From Haloarchaeobius sp. FL176 (GTDB taxonomy: Archaea; Halobacteriota; Halobacteria; Halobacteriales; Natrialbaceae): DNA of 64,000 nucleotides. A program made the translations under genes and the position numbers. The stretch lies in the NCBI RefSeq assembly GCF_024609245.1, contig NZ_JANJYH010000011.1:37623-101622 (forward strand). Reading direction: 5' to 3'. This document shows positions 8,821 through 17,186 of this stretch, one piece after another (the stretch's first letter is position 1; every line of letters starts with the position of its first letter). Below the pieces are notes generated by a model that saw nothing but the letters and a program-made list of their open reading frames with translations, was not told where the DNA came from and did not search any database.

Positions 8821-9474
8821 ATGAACGCCAATCGACGACAGTTCCTCGCGGCGACAGCGAGTGCTTCGCTGGCTGCGACAGCAGGCTGTCTGGGCTTCCT
8901 CTCCGACGCGACGACGTTCGAGGCACAGCAGGCGGCGACGGCCGAGTCGGTTGCCGGCGAGGGGAACTACGTCAAGCAGGAGCCACGAGAGCTCCGCGCC
9001 GAGCGGACGTTCTCCGTCGCGGACCAGGAGCAGACCGTGACGGTCGCCAACTGGGTGACGGAGTACTACAAGACCATAGACGTGGGCCCGCTGAGCGGCC
9101 AGCGTGCGGGGGTCTTCGCCGTGGTCTCGACGCCACAGGTCGAGATTCTCGGGGAGTCGTTCAACCCGCTCGCCGAGGCCAGCCCCCGTGACATCGTCAG
9201 TCGCTTCCAGCAGCAGTACGAGGGCATGAGCGTCGGCGACCGCATCGACCAGACGACGCTCGGCGCGCTTGGCGGGAGCGCGCTGGTGTCGACGTTCGGG
9301 GGCTCGGCGACCATGCAGGGCCAGCAGGTCGACACCAACTTCATCGTCAGTGGCTCGGTGGAGAACGCGGGCGACCACGTCGTCTCGCTGGGCATCTTCC
9401 CGCGGGAGCTCGACGAACAGGGGAACGTCCACGCGATGATCGAGAACCTCGAACACCCGATCTCGAGCGAGTAG
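8821..9474 (+). CDS. DUF6517-like Tat lipoprotein
   Basis: 217 residues. The N-terminus has a twin-arginine motif (NRRQFLAATA), a hydrophobic stretch and a lipobox ending TAGC, so the mature protein is exported folded and lipid-anchored on the outer face. The body (TTFEAQQA, then VTVANWVTEYYKT) matches what I remember of the haloarchaeal DUF6517 family, whose function is unknown. A TTTTAAG element about 25 bp upstream could be its TATA box. An in-frame ATG at 8812 would add three residues. Confidence 0.75.
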   Translation: MNANRRQFLAATASASLAATAGCLGFLSDATTFEAQQAATAESVAGEGNYVKQEPRELRAERTFSVADQEQTVTVANWVTEYYKTIDVGPLSGQRAGVFAVVSTPQVEILGESFNPLAEASPRDIVSRFQQQYEGMSVGDRIDQTTLGALGGSALVSTFGGSATMQGQQVDTNFIVSGSVENAGDHVVSLGIFPRELDEQGNVHAMIENLEHPISSE

Positions 9475-9521
9475 CCCGACAGCCGGTGCGGCGACGTTCT
9501 GGAGACGGGTCGGCCGAACGG

Positions 9522-11213
9522 TCAGTCGGCTCTCGGCCGTGCTGCCGCGGCTACCGAGGACGCAACGGCAGGCGGTACTGCGATGGAGCTGTTCGACCCC
9601 GCCTGTGAGACCGTGATATCGTACACGGAGAGGTGCAGGTACGTGATCGGCGGGGGGTAGAGTCCGTGGTCGAGTTGGAGCGACGGCTGGATGTCCACGA
9701 GGTTCCGATCGTACTCGATCTCGGTGCTCTGCCCGACGATGGTCGGCCCGGCGATGATGGCACCCGACACTTCGCTGTTCCCCGCAACGACGCAGGTGTC
9801 CCAGCCGTCGCACTTGTTCCCGGTCCCGAACGGTTCCGCGGCCGCGTTGGGCTCGCTGTCCCCGAGGACAGCCTCCTTACGGGGTGCGTAGATGGTCCCG
9901 AACAGGTCGGCCTTGCTCCCGCCGGTGATGGCGATCTGCATCTCCGAGGTGCCGTACACCTGGAGGTACTGGGACTCGCCGACGACGCCGGCCCGGCTGT
10001 TCCCCATCCCGAAGTTCCGGGTCGAGTAGATGCGGAACGCCCGGTCGCCGCCCCCGTTGACGACGTCGATATCGCCGCCCTGGAGCGACACGTTCCCATC
10101 GACGAGCATGGTGACGTTTCCGCCGCTCAGGTCCACAGTGAGGTCCTCACCGTTCTCGAGGACGAAGCCGTCGTCGTCGTAGTACGTCGCCCCACTGCCG
10201 AGGAACGCACCGCCGTACTCGGGATGCATGATCGGCATCGTCGAGTCGTTCTCCGCGTCACGGACCTTCTTCTCGATGACGTCGTCGATGATGCGGAGGT
10301 CGTTCGTCGTGCCTTCGGTCACGCCGCGGGTGACCCTGCTGTGGTCGGAGACGCTCCCGCCCGCGGAGACGCTCCCGTGGATCTCCGAGTTGCCGCCGTC
10401 GAACTGGATGTCACCGCTGGTCGCGAAGACACCTTCCGAGAACGTGCTGTCGATGGCCGGCTCACCGAGCCGCATGACGACGGTTTCGTTGGCGTGGTCG
10501 ACCGTGATGCTGGCATCACTGGTCTGCTGACGGAGGTAGTCGGCCCAGCCGCCGTAGTACTTGCTCTGGATCTCGACGGTGACGAGCTGGCCCTGGACGA
10601 CCGACTGGCGGTCCAGTGCCACGGCGGAGCCGTTCCGCCGAAGGTCGATGGCACTCCTGGTGAGCGTCCGCTCGCCGGTCACAACCGGAATCCAGGCGTT
10701 CAACGACCCGTCGTCGTAGTCGAATGGCGGTGGCGACACCATGTTGGCGTCCGCACGGGTCCCGCGCCACACGCCACCGGCTTGGTAGGCGAGGGTGCTG
10801 CCCTCCCGGGTGTACTCGACGGACCCGAAGGTGCGGTTCGCGATCAGCGTGTCGTCCGTGTAGACCCGGATGCTCCCGGTCTCGTCGTGACGGACGGCCG
10901 CGTCGTTCGCCCTGATGTCGAACGCGACCTGCTCCGTCGTCCCCTGGCCGAAGGCGACCGACGTGACCGACTGGCTGAACTCGACGAAGGCCAGTTCGAT
11001 GCGCTGGTTCTGCGCGTTGTCCTGTGCCCGGTCGAGCGTGACACTGCCGACGAGTGCGACCGATAGCATACCCAGGACCACGAATCCGATGAGGAGTGCC
11101 ACGGCCAGCACCGACGACTGTCCACGCTCTGCCGCTCCGCTCTTTCGTTCGCCCGATTCATCCGTTCGTTTCCCATGTTTCGACGCTCCCCCTTCCCAAG
11201 GGGCTCGTCTCAT
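9522..11213 (-). CDS. haloarchaeal surface protein with pilin-like N-terminus (DUF7289-like)
   Basis: 563 residues. A charged head (KRTDESGERKSGAAERGQSS) precedes one hydrophobic helix (VLAVALLIGFVVLGMLSVAL), the layout of type IV pilin-like or DUF7289 proteins. The long exterior part is Ser/Thr/Gly/Asn-rich. Its second half (about 260-500) has irregular short repeats with IHGSVSAGGSVSDHS and later VSGAIIAGPTIVG, typical of right-handed parallel beta structures such as polymer-forming domains. Two cysteines (KCDGWDTC) could form a disulfide. Probably anchored by its N-terminus with the beta domain outside the cell. No pilus assembly genes are adjacent. Confidence 0.7.
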   Translation of the reverse strand: MRRAPWEGGASKHGKRTDESGERKSGAAERGQSSVLAVALLIGFVVLGMLSVALVGSVTLDRAQDNAQNQRIELAFVEFSQSVTSVAFGQGTTEQVAFDIRANDAAVRHDETGSIRVYTDDTLIANRTFGSVEYTREGSTLAYQAGGVWRGTRADANMVSPPPFDYDDGSLNAWIPVVTGERTLTRSAIDLRRNGSAVALDRQSVVQGQLVTVEIQSKYYGGWADYLRQQTSDASITVDHANETVVMRLGEPAIDSTFSEGVFATSGDIQFDGGNSEIHGSVSAGGSVSDHSRVTRGVTEGTTNDLRIIDDVIEKKVRDAENDSTMPIMHPEYGGAFLGSGATYYDDDGFVLENGEDLTVDLSGGNVTMLVDGNVSLQGGDIDVVNGGGDRAFRIYSTRNFGMGNSRAGVVGESQYLQVYGTSEMQIAITGGSKADLFGTIYAPRKEAVLGDSEPNAAAEPFGTGNKCDGWDTCVVAGNSEVSGAIIAGPTIVGQSTEIEYDRNLVDIQPSLQLDHGLYPPPITYLHLSVYDITVSQAGSNSSIAVPPAVASSVAAAARPRAD

Positions 11214-11455
11214 CAGTAGCCGGGACGCGGGGCGAATATAAATAAAGAATGTAATATAAATGCCACAATTGGAGATGGTAGCAAGGAAAACAGCACAATT
11301 TCAACGCTTCGTAGCAAAAATAAAACGTCCAGAGTTGCCGGGAGACGAATTCCGGGCGTCTGTGTCGATACCACCTCCAACGGAAACAGCGGCCACAACC
11401 CTGTTGTACCGGTACTCATCAATCCGTTGAACTGAAACCGGTCCGGCTGCGGTGA
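11214..11455. other. AT-rich intergenic region
   Basis: About 240 bp, clearly poorer in GC than the surroundings, with several TATA-like strings near 11235-11262. It carries the promoter of the pilin-like surface gene and the 3' end of the enoyl-CoA hydratase operon. A 69-codon frame on the minus strand crosses it but includes the promoter itself, so I do not call it a gene. Confidence 0.6.
11235..11247 (-). promoter_or_regulatory. TATA box of the surface protein gene
   Basis: On the minus strand CTTTATTTATATT, 22-34 bp before the ATG at 11213. A second TATA-like string (TTTATATTAC) lies about 15 bp further upstream. Confidence 0.5.
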
Positions 11456-12304
11456 CTACCCCGACCACTCCGGCTCGCGGTCCTCGAAGAACGCGTCGAT
11501 ACCCTCGTTCTTGTCCTCACCCGCGAACAGCAGCGCGAACAGCTCCGCCTCGTACTCGATGCCCGCCTCGAGCTCCATCCGCGACGCCGCCTTCACCGCC
11601 TTCTTGGCGTGTTCGAGCGCCACCGGCGACTTGGACGCCATCTTCCCCGCGAGGTCGTACACGCGGTCGTCGAGGTCGTCCGGCTCGTACACCTCGTCGA
11701 CGAGGCCGATGTCGTCGGCCTCCTCGGCGTCGATGAGTTCGCCGGAGAGCACGAGCCGCATCGCCTGGCCCTCGCCGACGAGACGGGGGAGCCGCTGTGT
11801 GGCGCCCCCGCCGGGCATGATACCGAGGTTGATCTCGGGCTGGCCGAACTTGGCCCCGTACTGCGCGATGCGCACGTCACAGCCGAGTGCGAGTTCGGAG
11901 CCGCCACCGAGACAGTGACCGTTGATGCGAGCGACGACCGGCTTCTCCAGGTCGTCGACGTACTCGTAGACGCGTGGGCGCTTCGACGCCTCGCGCTGTT
12001 CGAGCGCGTCGCGCTCGCGCAGTTCCGTCACGTCCGCGCCGGCGACGAACGCGCTGGACTCGTCCGAACCGGTGAGCACCACGACGCGCACGTCGTCGTC
12101 GGCCTCGACCCCGTCGAGCACCGTCTTCAGTTCACGGCGGAGCTGGGCGTTCAGCGCGTTCCGCGCGTCCGGCCGGGCGAGGGTGACCGTCGCCACACCC
12201 TCGGCTTCGTCACCCACGGCGACACGAACCAGTTCGCAGTCCTCGGCCGTCGCTTCGGCGTCGACGGTCCCGCTGTCGTCGCTCGCCACCTCGTCGCCGC
12301 TCAT
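11456..12304 (-). CDS. enoyl-CoA hydratase/isomerase family protein
   Basis: 282 residues, crotonase fold. The two oxyanion-hole loops are visible (SSAFVAGADVTEL and HCLGGGSELALGCD), followed by INLGIMPGGGATQRLPRLVG, which carries the usual substrate-site region. An acidic N-terminal extension of about 25 residues (DEVASDDSGTVDAEA) precedes the domain. The gene overlaps the stop of the 3-hydroxyacyl-CoA dehydrogenase by 4 nt (ATGA), so both are translated together and should perform successive beta-oxidation steps: hydration of enoyl-CoA, then oxidation. Confidence 0.88.
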   Translation of the reverse strand: MSGDEVASDDSGTVDAEATAEDCELVRVAVGDEAEGVATVTLARPDARNALNAQLRRELKTVLDGVEADDDVRVVVLTGSDESSAFVAGADVTELRERDALEQREASKRPRVYEYVDDLEKPVVARINGHCLGGGSELALGCDVRIAQYGAKFGQPEINLGIMPGGGATQRLPRLVGEGQAMRLVLSGELIDAEEADDIGLVDEVYEPDDLDDRVYDLAGKMASKSPVALEHAKKAVKAASRMELEAGIEYEAELFALLFAGEDKNEGIDAFFEDREPEWSG

Positions 12305-13188
12305 TCACCGTCACCCCAGTCGCCCGACGTGCCGACTATTTCACCGTCCTCCCAGACGTAGAACCCCTCGCCGGTCTTCTTGCCGAGCTTGCCCGCCCGG
12401 ACCTTCTGCTTGAGCAGCTGCGGGGGCTTGAACCGTTCGCCCAGCTCCTCGCGCAGGTACTCGAGGATGTCCAGCCGGACGTCCAGCCCGACCACGTCGC
12501 CCAGCTCGATGGGGCCCATCGGGTGGTTGTAGCCGAGCTCCATCGCGGCGTCGATGTCCTGCGGCGAGGCGACACCCTCTTCGAGCATCCGGATGGCCTC
12601 GACGCCGAGCGTGACGCCCAGCCGCGACGAGGCGAACCCCGCCGAATCGCGGACCGTCACCGCCGTCCGGTCGATGCCCTCGACGAACTCCTCGGCGAAC
12701 GCGACGGTCTCCTCGCTCGACTGTTCGGGGACGACGACCTCGACCAGCTGCATGAGGTGGACCGGGTTGAAGAAGTGCAGGCCGACCGCGCGCTCGTCGT
12801 GTTCCAGCGCGCTCGCGATCTCCGTGATGGACAGCGAGGAGGTGTTCGTCGCGATGACAGTGTCCTCGTCGATGGCCGCCTCCACGTCCGCGAACGTGTC
12901 CTTCTTCAGGTCCATCTGCTCGGGCACCGCCTCGACGACGAGGTCGGCACCCGCGACGGCCGGTTCGAGCTCGACCGCGGTGTCGATGCGCGCCAGCGTG
13001 GCCTCCATCTCTTCCGGAGTGACCTTGTCACGGTCGACGCCGCCCTGGAGGTTCGACTCGATGGTCGCCAGGCCGTCCTCGACGAACTCCCGTTCGATGT
13101 CGCGCATCGTCACGTCGTGGCCGGCCATCGCCGTGACCTGTGCGATTCCGTTCCCCATGGTCCCCGCGCCGAGTACACAGACCTTCAT
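12301..13188 (-). CDS. 3-hydroxyacyl-CoA dehydrogenase
   Basis: 295 residues. The NAD-binding Rossmann motif is at the very start (VLGAGTMGNGIAQVTAMAG). The family signature is present (DSAGFASSRLG, where the usual GF-N is GF-S), as are the catalytic His context (VGLHFFNPVHLMQLVEVV) and NHPMGPIELGDVVGLD. The C-terminal helical domain ends with KTGEGFYVW. ATG at 13188 begins immediately at the first strand. First gene of a two-gene unit with the enoyl-CoA hydratase downstream. Confidence 0.92.
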   Translation of the reverse strand: MKVCVLGAGTMGNGIAQVTAMAGHDVTMRDIEREFVEDGLATIESNLQGGVDRDKVTPEEMEATLARIDTAVELEPAVAGADLVVEAVPEQMDLKKDTFADVEAAIDEDTVIATNTSSLSITEIASALEHDERAVGLHFFNPVHLMQLVEVVVPEQSSEETVAFAEEFVEGIDRTAVTVRDSAGFASSRLGVTLGVEAIRMLEEGVASPQDIDAAMELGYNHPMGPIELGDVVGLDVRLDILEYLREELGERFKPPQLLKQKVRAGKLGKKTGEGFYVWEDGEIVGTSGDWGDGE

Positions 13189-13288
13189 ACGTGGGACCGT
13201 GATTGCCCGGCAAGTAAGCGTTGTCCGTTCCGGCGGGGTGTGCCACTTCAGTCCTAGCTTGAAGTTCGTGGCCATCCTCTCCAGCGGT

Positions 13289-13711
13289 ATGAGCCAACGG
13301 CCGACGACGCTCGAACGCCTGCGCCAGCCCGTCGCTGGCTACGGCCTGCCCGCACGTGCGGGGGTCGCCCTCGTGACAGCCCTCCTCGGGAACCTCGCCG
13401 TCCTGAACGTGGCCATCACGGCAGAACTCGCCCCGGACCTGATGGCACTCGCGTACCCACCGGTCGCAGTCCTGACGACCGCCGGCGTGGTCGGGGGGGT
13501 GGGCGTCTTCCGGGTGCTGGAGTCGCGGTCGGAGACGCCGACGAGAACGTTCACGCGGGTCGCCCTGGGGGTGCTGGTCCTCTCGTTCATTCCCGACATC
13601 GGCATCATGCTGGCCGACGACACCGCGACGGCCGCCGGTGTCGGCGCGCTGGCGGTGATGCACCTCACGACGGCGGTCGCCTGCATCGCGTTCGTCCCGT
13701 CCGGCGAGTAG
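13289..13711 (+). CDS. DUF6069-like four-helix membrane protein
   Basis: 140 residues with about four hydrophobic helices (near 25-50, 54-75, 92-112 and 118-136). The arrangement with short arginine-rich loops (LESRSETPTRTFTR) and VLSFIPDIGIM resembles the DUF6069 family as I remember it. Function unknown. It is divergent from the dehydrogenase and convergent with the HMG-CoA-synthase-like gene. Confidence 0.65.
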   Translation: MSQRPTTLERLRQPVAGYGLPARAGVALVTALLGNLAVLNVAITAELAPDLMALAYPPVAVLTTAGVVGGVGVFRVLESRSETPTRTFTRVALGVLVLSFIPDIGIMLADDTATAAGVGALAVMHLTTAVACIAFVPSGE

Positions 13712-13715
13712 GGGG

Positions 13716-15155
13716 TCACTCCGCGGGCGTGACCTTGCAGCCGTAGCGCGTGACGCCTTCCTGCGTGTAGATGCGGCGGAACTCGGCCACGACGGCGTCA
13801 CCGACGCCCACGGAGCCGGGATCGGCGTCGGTCACCTGCACCGGGACACTCACGCTGCCGCCGTCCGGACCGTCGAAGGCGACGACAGCGACGGCGAAGT
13901 CGCCGGACTTGGACTGCTGTTCCGCGAACTCGGGCGGCGCGCCGCCCTGCGAAATCGTCGTCACCGCCTCGACAGTGCCGGTGCCCGGGAGCACGACCGG
14001 CTCCGTGCCGTCGCGCTCGTTGCAGGACTCGCAGGCACCCGCGGGCGGGAAGTTCAGCGCGCCACAGGACACACAGCGGGCGGCCTCGAGCCGGTAGCGC
14101 TGCGGAATCGAGCGCTTCCAGGACGGGACGGAGACGTACGCGCCGCCGCCGTCCGGTGGGCCGGAGGTGACCTCGCCCCGCTGGCGGAGGTACTCGGCGT
14201 AGGAGAGGTTCGCACCGCCGTCGAGGTCGAGGTCCGCCGAGACGGCCCCCGCGTCGTCGTGCTCGACCACGAGCGCGTCCGCGCCGGCACCCGAGCCGAC
14301 GCCGACGACGAGCGTCGTCTCCACGCCCGCCGCGAGCGCTCGGGCGAGCGAGAGCGGCGCGCTCGCCGCCCCGGTGTCGCCGAGGTCCTGCACCGTCGCG
14401 ACCTCGTAGATGGCGGCGTTGTCGACGCCGAGCGCGCCGGCGACGCGGTACGGGCGCTTGCCGTCGACGGCCTGGATGGCGACCGCGTCCGGCTCCGGGT
14501 CGGCGTCGAGCGCGTCGACCGCGCCCGTGACGACCTCGCGGAACGCCGCCCGGTCGTAGGTCGTCACGTCGAGACCCTCGGTGCGTTCGGCCCCCGCCTG
14601 CCGGAACCGGGTGCCGGGGTACGGCGTCGCGTACTCGGCGCTCTCGGTGACCGTTGCACCCCCGTCGCGACCACCGTCGTCGAGGACGAACGCGACCGCA
14701 CCGGCCCCGGCGGCGTGGTCGACCGCGTCGTCGAGGTGTCCCTTCGGACAGTCCGCGGCGACCACGAGGGCGACCCCCTCGTCGAGGTCGGCCGCGACGG
14801 CGTCGACGAGCGCCGAGGTGCCGGCGCGCGTGCTCCCACCGTGGAACCGTCGCGTCGCCGTCTCCGGCACGCCAAGCGCCGCCCCGAGCCGGCTCGTCAG
14901 GTCCGCCTCGGCGAGCGGTGGGGTGGTGGAGGCGAAGGCGAGGTGCGAAACCTTGTCGCCGTCGCTGCCGTCGGCTTCGAGGGCGTGCTTCGCGGCCGCG
15001 ACGGCCATCGTGAGCGCGTCCTCGTCGGCTCCCGGGACCGCCTTCTCCTCGATGCCGGATGCGTGGAACTGGCCCCACGCCTCCTCGAACGCCTCGGCGG
15101 TGATGCGGAAGCGCGGCGCGTACGCGCCGACCGCGCGAATGGAGTTCCCGGTCAT
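13716..15155 (-). CDS. HMG-CoA-synthase-like protein fused to a DUF35 zinc-ribbon/OB domain; catalytic Cys not seen
   Basis: 479 residues. Residues 1-330 have the thiolase-fold pattern of archaeal HMG-CoA synthases, but the position of the catalytic cysteine (normally CKAGT) reads GGSTRAGTSAL, i.e. Thr109, and the position of the catalytic His before GKxP reads Gln (AIQAVDGKRPYRV). From about 345 a DUF35 domain follows: a rubredoxin-like Zn ribbon (CVSCGALNFPPAGACESC) and an OB fold. In methanogens HMGCS, DUF35 and thiolase form a complex that channels substrate. Here the stop-start overlap with the thiolase gene (ATGA) supports a similar complex, with this protein perhaps acting as a CoA-binding scaffold rather than a synthase. 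The comparison is made by hand from memory. Confidence 0.75.
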   Translation of the reverse strand: MTGNSIRAVGAYAPRFRITAEAFEEAWGQFHASGIEEKAVPGADEDALTMAVAAAKHALEADGSDGDKVSHLAFASTTPPLAEADLTSRLGAALGVPETATRRFHGGSTRAGTSALVDAVAADLDEGVALVVAADCPKGHLDDAVDHAAGAGAVAFVLDDGGRDGGATVTESAEYATPYPGTRFRQAGAERTEGLDVTTYDRAAFREVVTGAVDALDADPEPDAVAIQAVDGKRPYRVAGALGVDNAAIYEVATVQDLGDTGAASAPLSLARALAAGVETTLVVGVGSGAGADALVVEHDDAGAVSADLDLDGGANLSYAEYLRQRGEVTSGPPDGGGAYVSVPSWKRSIPQRYRLEAARCVSCGALNFPPAGACESCNERDGTEPVVLPGTGTVEAVTTISQGGAPPEFAEQQSKSGDFAVAVVAFDGPDGGSVSVPVQVTDADPGSVGVGDAVVAEFRRIYTQEGVTRYGCKVTPAE

Positions 15156-16327
15156 GCGCCGACCTCCTCGCGCTCGAACGCGTGAACGACCGCCGCGCCG
15201 CCGCTCCCGCCGACGTTGTGCGTCAGCCCCCGCGTTGCGCCCTCGACCTGTCGCTCGCCCGCCTGTCCGGTGAGCTGCTTGAACGCCTCGACGACCTGGC
15301 CCGCGCCGGTCGCGCCGATGGGGTGACCCTTGGACTTGAGTCCGCCGGAGGTGTTGACGACGACCTCGCCGCCGTAGTCGCTCCGCCCGTCGGCGACGAA
15401 CGCGCCGGACTCGCCCGGCTCGCAGAGCCCGAGGTCCTCGTAGGCCATCAGCTCCGCGATGGCGAAGCAGTCGTGGACCTCTGCGAAGTCCAGGTCCTCC
15501 GGCCCGAAGCCGGCCATCTCGTAGGCGGTGGCGGCCGCGTCGGCGGACGCTGGGACGTTCACGTAGGAGTCGCGCTGGAACAGCCCCACGCGGTCCGACG
15601 CCGCGCCCACGCCGGCAACGCGAAGCGCCTCGTCGGCGTACTGGTCGACGACGTCCTCACTGACGACGATGGCCGTCGCCGCGCCGTCGGTCGTCGGACA
15701 GCAGTGATAGAGATTCAGCGGGTCCGCGACGACCGGCGCGTCCATCGCGTCCTCCAGCGAGCAGGTGAACCCGAGATGGGCGTGCGGGTTGTCCGCGCCG
15801 TGGGCGTGGTTCTTCACGGCGACGTGGGAGAGCTGTTCGTGCGTGGTGCCGTGCTCGGCCATGTGTGCGCTGGCCATCTGGGCGTAGACGCCGGCGAACG
15901 TCGTCCCGGAGAGGCGCTCCCACTCCGTCTCGCCGCTGACGCCGAGCCAGTACTTCGTCGCGTCGCCGGAGGCGTCGGTCATCACCTCGACGCCGCCCGC
16001 GAGCACCACGTCGGCCATGCCCGACTTGACGGCCTGGACGGCCTGTCGGACCGCGTAACCCGACGCCGCACAGGCGTTCTCCACTCGCGTCGTCGGCACG
16101 CCGTGGAGTCCGACGTGCTCGGTGACCGCCGGCCCGGAGAGCCCGAGCTGACGGCCGCCGACGCCGAGCGTTCCCACGACGGCCTCGTCGAAGTCGTCCG
16201 TGTCGATGCCCCCCGCGACGCTGTCGACGGCCGCGTCGAAGGCCGTTTCGAACAGCGACCGGTAGCTCTCGTCGGGGAACGAGCCGAAGTCCGACTGCCC
16301 GGCCCCGACGACGTACGCATCTCGCAT
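15152..16327 (-). CDS. thiolase family protein (acetyl-CoA acetyltransferase-like)
   Basis: 391 residues. Nucleophile Cys86 lies in VENACAASGYAVRQ; the HDCFAIAE loop and GHPIGATGAGQ carry the expected His/Cys catalytic elements; the last glycine loop is HNVGGSGGAAVV, as in SCP2/archaeal-type thiolases rather than the CxGGG of bacterial ones. It catalyses thiolytic cleavage or Claisen condensation of acyl-CoA. It is the first gene of a coupled pair with the HMGCS-like/DUF35 fusion (4-nt overlap). Confidence 0.9.
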   Translation of the reverse strand: MRDAYVVGAGQSDFGSFPDESYRSLFETAFDAAVDSVAGGIDTDDFDEAVVGTLGVGGRQLGLSGPAVTEHVGLHGVPTTRVENACAASGYAVRQAVQAVKSGMADVVLAGGVEVMTDASGDATKYWLGVSGETEWERLSGTTFAGVYAQMASAHMAEHGTTHEQLSHVAVKNHAHGADNPHAHLGFTCSLEDAMDAPVVADPLNLYHCCPTTDGAATAIVVSEDVVDQYADEALRVAGVGAASDRVGLFQRDSYVNVPASADAAATAYEMAGFGPEDLDFAEVHDCFAIAELMAYEDLGLCEPGESGAFVADGRSDYGGEVVVNTSGGLKSKGHPIGATGAGQVVEAFKQLTGQAGERQVEGATRGLTHNVGGSGGAAVVHAFEREEVGA

Positions 16328-16350
16328 AGCGGCAGTCGGACGCCGGAGCG

Positions 16351-16357
16351 CATATAG
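16351..16357 (-). promoter_or_regulatory. TATA box of the thiolase/HMGCS-DUF35 operon
   Basis: On the minus strand CCTATATG, 24-30 bp before the ATG at 16327, the spacing of a leaderless haloarchaeal promoter. Confidence 0.55.
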
Positions 16358-16477
16358 GTCGGGGAAAGCGGCGGTTCAGACGGGGACTCTCTTATATCCT
16401 TGCTGATAGCATCAGTCATCCGGCTGCAAGATTCAGGCGCTCCTGTTGCTGGACGAGCCATCTGCTGGACTCTCCAC

Positions 16478-16500
16478 GGACCTCGACGACGAGGAGGTCC
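16478..16500. repeat. inverted repeat with 7-bp stem
   Basis: GGACCTC (16478-16484) and GAGGTCC (16494-16500) are perfect reverse complements around a 9-nt centre (GACGACGAG). It is in non-coding DNA between two divergent promoters, so an operator or an RNA hairpin are both possible; in GC-rich DNA chance cannot be excluded. Confidence 0.35.
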
Positions 16501-16621
16501 GCTAGCGGTTCCTCGAAGGCTGACCGTATAAATAAGTAGAATTTTGACACATTATCTGCGGCTATTTTCATACCCTCCGATATTGGGTCCCTCAGGTATT
16601 CACGCCCCATCTAGAGCGTAA

Positions 16622-16630
16622 GTTTATATG
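16622..16630 (+). promoter_or_regulatory. TATA box of the DUF5518 gene
   Basis: GTTTATATG, 23-31 bp before the ATG at 16653; a clean leaderless promoter. Confidence 0.6.
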
Positions 16631-16652
16631 TCCATCTGGTGATTTACCACTT

Positions 16653-17096
16653 ATGGCACTCAACTTCGACGACAGCAGTCACGAGAACGGCTTCTGGATC
16701 AACGCGCTCATCGGCGCCGTCGCGGCGTTCGTGCTCGGGTTCATCCCGTTCTCTACCGTCCTCGGCGGCGTGGTCGCAGCCTACCTACAGAAGGGGGAGA
16801 CGCAGATGGAGAACGTGAAGGTCGGGGCCGCTGCCGGAGCGATATTCTTCGTCCCCTCGCTGCTGGCCCTGTTCGGGTTCGGCTTCCTCGGCATCCTGAC
16901 CGGTGACGCGACGGGCTTCATCGTGCTCATGTTCTTGGGCGTCGTCCTGCTCGTGATGGCCGCCATCTACACCGTCGGCCTCTGCGCGCTCGGCGGCTTC
17001 ATCGCCCACGCGGTCTGGGAGGACGACTTCCGCAAGGCCCGGACCACCGCGACTGCCGGCACCGGTACCGAGACGTACGACGAAGCGCAGTACTGA
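16653..17096 (+). CDS. DUF5518-like membrane protein
   Basis: 147 residues with about four hydrophobic helices (near 17-45, 56-76, 77-100, 101-122) and glycine-rich turns (FSTVLGGVVAAYLQKG, VKVGAAAGAIFFVPS), the pattern of haloarchaeal DUF5518. The C-terminal tail (ATAGTGTETYDEAQY) is polar and probably cytoplasmic. Function unknown; it stands alone with its own promoter. Confidence 0.75.
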   Translation: MALNFDDSSHENGFWINALIGAVAAFVLGFIPFSTVLGGVVAAYLQKGETQMENVKVGAAAGAIFFVPSLLALFGFGFLGILTGDATGFIVLMFLGVVLLVMAAIYTVGLCALGGFIAHAVWEDDFRKARTTATAGTGTETYDEAQY

Positions 17097-17186
17097 GCGG
17101 TCGTCGAAGCCTTCGTTTCGCGCTCCGACGACAGTGACCGCAGTCGGAGGGCAATCATTACTTACGCCCCCTTCGAAGCCACCGAC

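Larger units (their letters stand above)
16328..16652. other. divergent intergenic region with AT-rich half
   Basis: About 325 bp between the thiolase operon and the DUF5518 gene. The right half (about 16525-16640) is unusually AT-rich and contains extra TATA-like strings (TATAAATAAG near 16527). A 64-codon minus-strand frame (16416-16610) is possible but has no recognisable homology. The left half holds the hairpin listed separately. Confidence 0.5.

Noticed and set aside
11213..11422. 69-codon minus-strand frame ending in TGATG at the start of the pilin-like surface gene
   Set aside because: It spans the AT-rich promoter of that gene, has no recognisable domain, and its overlap with the ATG can occur by chance.
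16416..16610. 64-codon minus-strand frame in the thiolase-DUF5518 gap
   Set aside because: No homology recognised, no promoter at the right distance from its possible starts, and it crosses the inverted repeat; kept only as a remark on the region.
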